Assembly (NCBI RefSeq): GCF_000017565.1 | Contig: NC_009719.1 | Span: 3,207,001-3,271,000, forward strand | Source of the DNA: Parvibaculum lavamentivorans DS-1 | Lineage (GTDB): Bacteria > Pseudomonadota > Alphaproteobacteria > Parvibaculales > Parvibaculaceae | DNA length: 64,000 nucleotides | Direction of reading: 5' to 3' | Shown: positions 59,358 through 64,000 of the stretch, in pieces | How the letters are laid out: each line of letters starts with the position of its first letter | How positions within the stretch are numbered: position 1 is the stretch's first letter | Notes under the pieces: generated by a model | Database searches by the model: none | The model's input: only the letters and a program-made list of their open reading frames with translations | What the model was told of the DNA's origin: nothing | Made by a program: the position numbers and the translations under genes

Positions 59358-59999
59358 TTATTCGGGAACGGCGTCGAAGCGTTCCGTGGCGGGGTCGTAG
59401 ATCGAGAGAATGCCTGTCCCGATGCCGTAGAACCAGCCGTGGAGGCGCAGCTTTCCGGCCTTTTCCCGTTCCGCGATGAAGGGGAAAGTCCTAAGCATAT
59501 CAAGGGATTGCACCACGGCACCTTGTTCCATCAGGCGGAGCAGGCCGGGCTTTTCGAGGTCGCCATGCTTGGTGCGGATGGCGGTTTCGACGCCGGTTGC
59601 GAGCGACATCCAGTTGGAGATGAAATCGCCTTCCGGCGGGTGTCCGCAACCTGCCTCGTACAGCGCCTCGATGCCGCCGCAGCCGGCATGGCCCATTACG
59701 ATTATGTCAGCAATTTCAAGGCCTTTGACGCCAAACTCGAGTGCCGCGCTGGTGCCGTGATAGTGGCTGTCGGGCTGGTAGGGCGGCACCAGGTTGGCCA
59801 CGTTCCGCACCACGAAAAGCTCTCCGGGATCCGCCGAAAACACCATTGCGGGGTCAGCGCGGCTGTCGCAACAAGCGATGATCAGCGCCTTGGGTTGTTG
59901 GCGTTTCGCCGCAAGTGCCTGATATCGCTCCTCATTTTGTTTGTAGGTTCCGGCGCGGAACGAGCGGTAACCTTCTATCAAGCTGTCGATGGCGTCCAT
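59358..59999 (-). CDS. Beta-class carbonic anhydrase
   Basis: Interconverts carbon dioxide and bicarbonate. The 213 residues hold the zinc ligands in ACCDSRADP (Cys, with the Asp-Arg dyad) and MGHAGCGG (His and Cys), the typical beta-class pattern. Others are GELFVVRNVANLVPPY, SAALEFGVKGL and GWFYGIGTGILSIYD near the C-terminus. ATG 59999 gives the normal N-terminus; the frame extends upstream without support. It is divergent from the small membrane protein at 60233. Confidence 0.94.
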   Translation of the reverse strand: MDAIDSLIEGYRSFRAGTYKQNEERYQALAAKRQQPKALIIACCDSRADPAMVFSADPGELFVVRNVANLVPPYQPDSHYHGTSAALEFGVKGLEIADIIVMGHAGCGGIEALYEAGCGHPPEGDFISNWMSLATGVETAIRTKHGDLEKPGLLRLMEQGAVVQSLDMLRTFPFIAEREKAGKLRLHGWFYGIGTGILSIYDPATERFDAVPE

Positions 60000-60232
60000 G
60001 CTGTCATACTCTTGCTGGTGCGCGGAAAAGCTGTCGGGCCTACATACACGATGCCGGGCCGGATAGGAAAGTGGCGTATTCCTGCCCAAAACCCATTCAT
60101 TTGCCTGAAATTTAGCCGCCTGAAAGGCACCCGCCATTTCTCAAATGCTGATGCAACGATGCACTGGCAAAGGCCCGAAATCTGCATAGAGTCGCGCGCA
60201 AGGGCTGCGTTGAACTGACGATGGGGAACGAT

Positions 60233-60553
60233 ATGACGGTTGCTGAACTCCTTGGGAATATGTCCATGGAGACCCAGATTTCCGTGGGTGGATTGATACT
60301 TTTGTTCGTTATTCTGACCGCGCTGCATATGAACAGCCTGCGGAACCAGAGAGAGCAGGAAGCCGCGCGCTCGGAGCGGGAAATCAAGGCTCGCATCGAC
60401 GCGCTGATGAGAAAACTCGAGGGCAAGAGTCTTGGCCGCGGCGGCCGCATCACTTCCGCTGTGGTCAGTGCCCGGCCGGTGCGGCGTACGGCGGAAAAGC
60501 TCGTTCCGGCCTCGCGTTGCCCGGCACCGGCAAAGCGCGCTTCGCGCCGCTGA
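60233..60553 (+). CDS. Small membrane-anchored coiled-coil protein, unknown function
   Basis: A 106-residue protein. An N-terminal membrane segment (about 17-33, SVGGLILLFVILTALHM) is followed by a highly charged helix (SLRNQREQEAARSEREIKARI, then a short basic tail rich in Arg and Pro). No family is recognised. ATG 60233 is preceded by GGGG at a suitable distance; ATG 60221 is an alternative with no ribosome site. The membrane-plus-coiled-coil layout resembles YtcA/LapA-type small proteins, but that is only shape. Confidence 0.6.
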   Translation: MTVAELLGNMSMETQISVGGLILLFVILTALHMNSLRNQREQEAARSEREIKARIDALMRKLEGKSLGRGGRITSAVVSARPVRRTAEKLVPASRCPAPAKRASRR

Positions 60554-60590
60554 GCGGGCAAGACGTCGACGATTGACGGCTGACTTTTGC

Positions 60591-60645
60591 GCCATTTCGC
60601 GCTTGCAAATGGCAAGTGGGCGCATTAAATCACAATCGCAAATGG
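60591..60645. promoter_or_regulatory. Candidate operator sites upstream of cysD
   Basis: An inverted repeat GCCATTT-N9-AAATGGC covers 60591-60613. The octamer GCAAATGG occurs at 60605-60612 and again at 60638-60645, exactly 33 bases apart, or about three helix turns. These lie 75-130 bases before the cysD ATG, where a sulfur regulator would bind. The binding protein is unknown. Confidence 0.35.
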
Positions 60646-60673
60646 GATTAGATTTTTAATCCCGTTGTTTTTG
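60644..60673 (+). terminator. Terminator-like hairpin before cysD
   Basis: GGGATTA-GATTTT-TAATCCC (60644-60663) is a perfect 7-bp stem, followed by GTTGTTTTTG. It could end the transcript of the small membrane protein gene or act as an attenuator in the cysD leader; 47 bases then separate it from the cysD ATG. Confidence 0.55.
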
Positions 60674-60720
60674 TGTATATTGGCGGGCCGGCGCATGGCG
60701 CCCCCGGCAGGAAGGCAGCC

Positions 60721-61515
60721 ATGGATCGTCTGGACCAGCTTGAAAGCCAAAGCATTTTCATTTTCCGGGAGGCGTTCAACCGGATCGAGAACATCGCGAT
60801 GCTGTGGTCGTTGGGCAAGGATTCCAACGTCATGATCTGGCTGGCGCGGAAGGCCTTTTTCGGTCACGTGCCGTTTCCCGTGATGCATGTCGATACCGAG
60901 AAGAAATTCCCTGAAATGTACGAATTCCGCGACCGCTATGCGGCGGAGTGGAATCTGAACTTCATCCGCGAGCTCTGCCCGCCGCTCGATACGATCGACG
61001 AGACGCTGCCGCCTGCCGCGCGTTCCGCCGCGCGCAAGACCGAAGGCCTGAAGCTCGCGATCAAGAAGCATGGCTTCAACGCGCTTTTCGCGGGCATCCG
61101 CCGCGACGAAGAGGCGACCCGCGCGAAAGAGCGTGTGTTCAGCCCGCGCGGCCTTACTGGCCAGTGGGACTTCAAGGATCAGCCGCCGGAGTTCTGGGAC
61201 CAGTTCAAGACCGATTTCCCGCCGGGCACGCATATCCGCATCCATCCGCTGCTGCACTGGACGGAAGTCGATATCTGGCTCTACACGCAGCGCGAACAGA
61301 TCCCGACGATCCCGCTCTATTTCGCCAAGGACGGCAAGCGTTACCGTTCGCTCGGCGACAAGGACATCACCTCGCCTGTCGCCAGCACGGCGACGACCGT
61401 CGAGGAAATCATCGAGGAGCTGAGGACGACGCGGATTTCCGAGCGTTCGGGCCGCGCGATGGATCACGAGTCGGAAGACGCGTTCGAGCGTCTCCGCGCC
61501 GACGGCTACCTGTAA
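60721..61515 (+). CDS. cysD: Sulfate adenylyltransferase subunit 2
   Basis: Small, catalytic subunit of ATP sulfurylase, which makes adenosine phosphosulfate (APS). The 264 residues contain the PP-loop MLWSLGKDSNVMIWLA (the usual SGGKDS is SLGKDS here, as in CysD), HVDTEKKFPEMYEFRD, FAGIRRDEEATRAKERV and LLHWTEVDIWLYT. AGGAAGG precedes ATG 60721. CysNC follows 12 bases later, giving the complete sulfate-activation module. Confidence 0.96.
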   Translation: MDRLDQLESQSIFIFREAFNRIENIAMLWSLGKDSNVMIWLARKAFFGHVPFPVMHVDTEKKFPEMYEFRDRYAAEWNLNFIRELCPPLDTIDETLPPAARSAARKTEGLKLAIKKHGFNALFAGIRRDEEATRAKERVFSPRGLTGQWDFKDQPPEFWDQFKTDFPPGTHIRIHPLLHWTEVDIWLYTQREQIPTIPLYFAKDGKRYRSLGDKDITSPVASTATTVEEIIEELRTTRISERSGRAMDHESEDAFERLRADGYL

Positions 61516-61527
61516 GGGAATTCGATC

Positions 61528-63447
61528 ATGTCCGAAGTATCCGAAGCCAAGGTCAGGCTGGCCGCCGTGAACACCAATCCTGCCTCCTATCGCGATCTCC
61601 TGCGCATCGTCATCGTGGGCCATGTCGACCATGGCAAGTCCACGCTTGTCGGTCGTATGTTTCATGACACCGGCTCCCTGCCGGATGGCAAATACGAGTC
61701 CATCAAGGCGATGTGCGAGCGGCGCGGCGTGCCGTTCGAATGGGCCTTCCTCATGGATGCACTGCAGGCGGAGCGCGATCAGGGCATCACCATCGACACC
61801 AGCCAGATCTGGTTCAAGACCGAGGCGCGCGACTACACCATCATCGATGCGCCGGGCCACAAGGAATTCCTGAAGAATATGATCACCGGCGCCGCGCAAT
61901 CGGACGCCGCGCTGCTGATCATCGACGCGGCCGAAGGCGTGCGCGAGCAGTCCCGCCGTCACGGCTACCTGCTGCATCTGCTTGGCATCCGGCAGGTCGC
62001 GGTCGCCGTCAACAAGATGGACCTGATCAACTACGAAAAGGATCAGTTCGACCTGATCGAGCAGGAATACCGCGACTATCTCACCTCCATCGGCGTGACG
62101 CCGACCTTCGTCATTCCGGTTTCCGCGCGTCAGGGCGACAATATCGTCAACCAGACAGGCGCGATGCCCTGGTACAAGGGGCCGACGATTGTGAAGGCCC
62201 TCGACAGCTTTCTGCCCGCCGCGTCGCCCGTCGACCGGCCGTTGCGGTTCCCGGTGCAGGACGTATACAAGTTCGACCATCGCCGCATTATCGCGGGGCG
62301 TATCGAGGAAGGCCGGCTCGCGGTCGGCGACGAACTCGTTTTCTCGCCGTCGAACAAGACGGCGCGGGTCAAGTCCATCGAGTACTGGTCGACAGTTCCC
62401 GGCAAGCAGGCCCCCACTGAAGGCGTTGCGGGAGAATCCATCGGCATCACGCTCGATGAGCAGATTTTCGTCGAACGCGGCGAGCTCGTCAGCCATGCCG
62501 AAAATCCCCCGATCGAGACGGATGTGTTCCGTGCACGCATCTTCTGGCTTGGCCATGAGCCTCTGGTAAAGGGCAAGAGCTACCGCATCAAACTCGGCAC
62601 GCTCGAGGCACCGGTTACCGTTCAGTCGATTGAAAGCATTGTCGATACGAGCGATCTTTCCAACTCCTCTTCCCATCAGGTTGAACGCAACCAGGTTGCC
62701 GAAATCGTCATTCGTGCGCGCCGCATGCTCGCTCTCGACGAGTTCACCAAGGCGCCGAAAAGCGGCCGTTTCGTTCTCATCGACAAATACGACATCGCCG
62801 GCGGCGGCATCATTTCGATGGAAGGCTATGCCGACCAGCGCGACCTCATTACGTCGCGTTCGACCAACATCACCCGCGTCGAGCATGGCATCACCAATGA
62901 GGCGCGCGCCTTCCGCAACGGTCACAAGGGCGGTGTGCTCTGGTTCACCGGCCTCTCCGGCGCGGGTAAGTCGACGCTCGCCGTCGCACTCGAGAAAAAG
63001 CTCTTCGAGAAGGGTTATAACGTCTTCGTTCTGGACGGGGATAACGTGCGGCACGGCCTCAATGCCAACCTGAGCTTCTCGCCCGAAGACCGCGCGGAAA
63101 ATATCCGCCGCGTCGGGGAGGTCTCGGCGCTGTTCGCGCGCGCTGGCATGATTGCCATCACCTCCTTCATCTCGCCCTACAGGTCGGATCGCGACCGTGC
63201 GCGAGCTGCGGCAGAGGCGGATTTCCACGAAATCTACGTCAAGGCGGACGTCGCCACCTGCGAGGCGCGCGATCCGAAGGGCCTCTACAAGAAGGCCCGA
63301 GCTGGTGAGATCAAGGATTTCACGGGTATTTCCGCCCCCTATGAGGAGCCGGAGAGCGCCGAACTGACCGTGGATACGGCCATCACGCCGATAGACGAGG
63401 CGGTGGAGAAACTCGTCAACTATGTGGAGATGAAGTTCAAGGTATAA
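61528..63447 (+). CDS. cysNC: CysN-CysC fusion: ATP sulfurylase GTPase subunit and APS kinase
   Basis: A 639-residue bifunctional protein. Residues 25-440 are the CysN GTPase that drives APS formation: P-loop GHVDHGKST (from residue 31), DQGITID, DAPGHKE and NKMD. From about 465 to the end is APS kinase ([11 protein letters not shown] from 475, [32 protein letters not shown]), making PAPS. The fusion is of the NodQ/CysNC type common in rhizobia and relatives. With galE directly downstream, PAPS may feed sulfation of a polysaccharide as well as cysteine synthesis; that is inference. Confidence 0.95.
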   Translation: MSEVSEAKVRLAAVNTNPASYRDLLRIVIVGHVDHGKSTLVGRMFHDTGSLPDGKYESIKAMCERRGVPFEWAFLMDALQAERDQGITIDTSQIWFKTEARDYTIIDAPGHKEFLKNMITGAAQSDAALLIIDAAEGVREQSRRHGYLLHLLGIRQVAVAVNKMDLINYEKDQFDLIEQEYRDYLTSIGVTPTFVIPVSARQGDNIVNQTGAMPWYKGPTIVKALDSFLPAASPVDRPLRFPVQDVYKFDHRRIIAGRIEEGRLAVGDELVFSPSNKTARVKSIEYWSTVPGKQAPTEGVAGESIGITLDEQIFVERGELVSHAENPPIETDVFRARIFWLGHEPLVKGKSYRIKLGTLEAPVTVQSIESIVDTSDLSNSSSHQVERNQVAEIVIRARRMLALDEFTKAPKSGRFVLIDKYDIAGGGIISMEGYADQRDLITSRSTNITRVEHGITNEARAFRNGHKGGVLWFTGLSGAGKSTLAVALEKKLFEKGYNVFVLDGDNVRHGLNANLSFSPEDRAENIRRVGEVSALFARAGMIAITSFISPYRSDRDRARAAAEADFHEIYVKADVATCEARDPKGLYKKARAGEIKDFTGISAPYEEPESAELTVDTAITPIDEAVEKLVNYVEMKFKV

Positions 63448-63479
63448 GACCCTGGTGGAATAGTTGAGCAGGGTCCTCC

Positions 63480-64000
63480 ATGAGCGTTCTCGTTACCGGC
63501 GGTGCGGGTTATATCGGCAGCCACACAGCCCTCGATCTGGCCAGTTCCGGCGAAAAGGTTGTCGTTCTCGACAATCTTTCGACCGGCTTTGACTGGGCGG
63601 TTCAGGAGCCGGAGGCTCTCTATATCGGCGACATAGCGGATGAGGCGCTTGTCGACAGGATCATCGCGACACATGAAATCGAGGCGGTGATCCATTTTGC
63701 CGGCTCGATCATCGTGCCGGAATCCGTGGCAGACCCGCTCAAATACTATCTCAACAACACCGCCAAATCGCGCACCCTCATCGAGAGATGCGTGGCGGGC
63801 GGCGTGAAGCATTTCATTTTCTCATCCACTGCCGCCGTCTACGGAATGCCGGAGCAATCGCCGGTGGATGAAAGCGCCGTGCTGCGGCCGATGTCGCCTT
63901 ATGGCCGCTCGAAGCTGATGACCGAATGGATGTTGAGCGACGTCGCCGCGGTCCATGACATGAGCTACGCGGCCTTGCGATATTTCAATGTTGCCGGCGC
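63480..64000 (+). CDS. galE: UDP-glucose 4-epimerase, 5' part only
   Basis: An open frame from the ATG at 63480 runs off the right edge (173 codons seen). The product starts MSVLVTGGAGYIGSHTALDL, the NAD-binding GxxGxxG of SDR epimerases. It continues VVVLDNLSTG, VIHFAGSIIVPESV, the catalytic Ser region HFIFSSTAAVYG and YxxxK as YGRSK, then LRYFNVAGA. This is the extended-SDR GalE pattern; related epimerases cannot be excluded without the C-terminus. It lies 32 bases after cysNC on the same strand. Confidence 0.9.
   Translation, partial: MSVLVTGGAGYIGSHTALDLASSGEKVVVLDNLSTGFDWAVQEPEALYIGDIADEALVDRIIATHEIEAVIHFAGSIIVPESVADPLKYYLNNTAKSRTLIERCVAGGVKHFIFSSTAAVYGMPEQSPVDESAVLRPMSPYGRSKLMTEWMLSDVAAVHDMSYAALRYFNVAG

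Noticed and set aside
60554-60720. SAM or other sulfur riboswitch before cysD
   Set aside because: The hairpin present is a simple terminator-like stem; no conserved riboswitch core is recognisable.
60625-63228. 867-codon minus-strand open frame across cysD-cysNC
   Set aside because: Very long, but complementary to two well-identified genes; composition follows third-position GC bias and no motifs are present.

Overview
The window is 64 kb of GC-rich bacterial chromosome, almost fully coding. It looks alphaproteobacterial: the blocks erpA/dgt-argS-SPOR-nagZ-scpAB-tatABC-serS-surE-pcm-lipoprotein and gyrA-coaD-two cyclophilins-queA-tgt are typical of that class. TrmFO, an RodZ-like protein, a PopZ-like C-terminus and a GAAC-N7-GAAC SOS box point the same way. 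The content suggests Parvibaculum or a near relative; this is recall, not a database result. I see no rRNA, CRISPR, insertion sequence, integrase or prophage.

Layout. 1-5.3 kb: end of a PopZ-like gene, valS, two small membrane-protein genes and a zinc alcohol dehydrogenase. 5.3-13 kb: ilvD, a Sel1 protein, and accessory metabolic genes (EthD-like, M81/MlrC-like, ABM monooxygenase, AraC regulator), then a class D beta-lactamase downstream of a GFA-family gene. 13.3-15.1 kb: exonuclease III, a PAS protein and erpA. 15.3-27.7 kb: a long co-oriented housekeeping run covering nucleotide hydrolysis, tRNA charging, peptidoglycan recycling, chromosome condensation, Tat export, protein repair and cell division. 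27.7-33.8 kb: a DUF815 ATPase, then yajC-secD-secF followed by bacterial relatives of two mitochondrial complex I assembly factors, with a stand-alone PuuD-type membrane domain between them. 33.8-43.9 kb (minus strand): trmFO, a small orphan ORF, two tandem amidases, a Tat-exported PhoD phosphatase and uvrA. 44.1-52.9 kb: a DUF1640-like protein, ssb, a PP2C-like phosphatase, gyrA, coaD, two cyclophilins and the queuosine genes queA-tgt. 52.9-64 kb: a PQQ-dependent membrane dehydrogenase, tRNA-Lys, DUF1993 and GFA proteins, a tandem GreA/Rnk-like pair, an HTH-TM-SH3 protein, a beta carbonic anhydrase, the sulfate-activation genes cysD-cysNC and the start of galE.

I did not find a clear new multi-gene system. 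The best second-look items are subtler. A consensus alphaproteobacterial SOS box lies between uvrA and the gene before ssb. Two PHO-box-like triple 11-bp repeats sit 46 kb apart. Zinc ligands are lost in Tgt (three of four) and in the first UvrA finger. GyrA has Gln at the quinolone-critical Ser83 position. The LytM domain is degenerate. The ilvD leader has a hairpin between its only good Shine-Dalgarno and the start codon. Several intergenic regions carry paired palindromic repeats.
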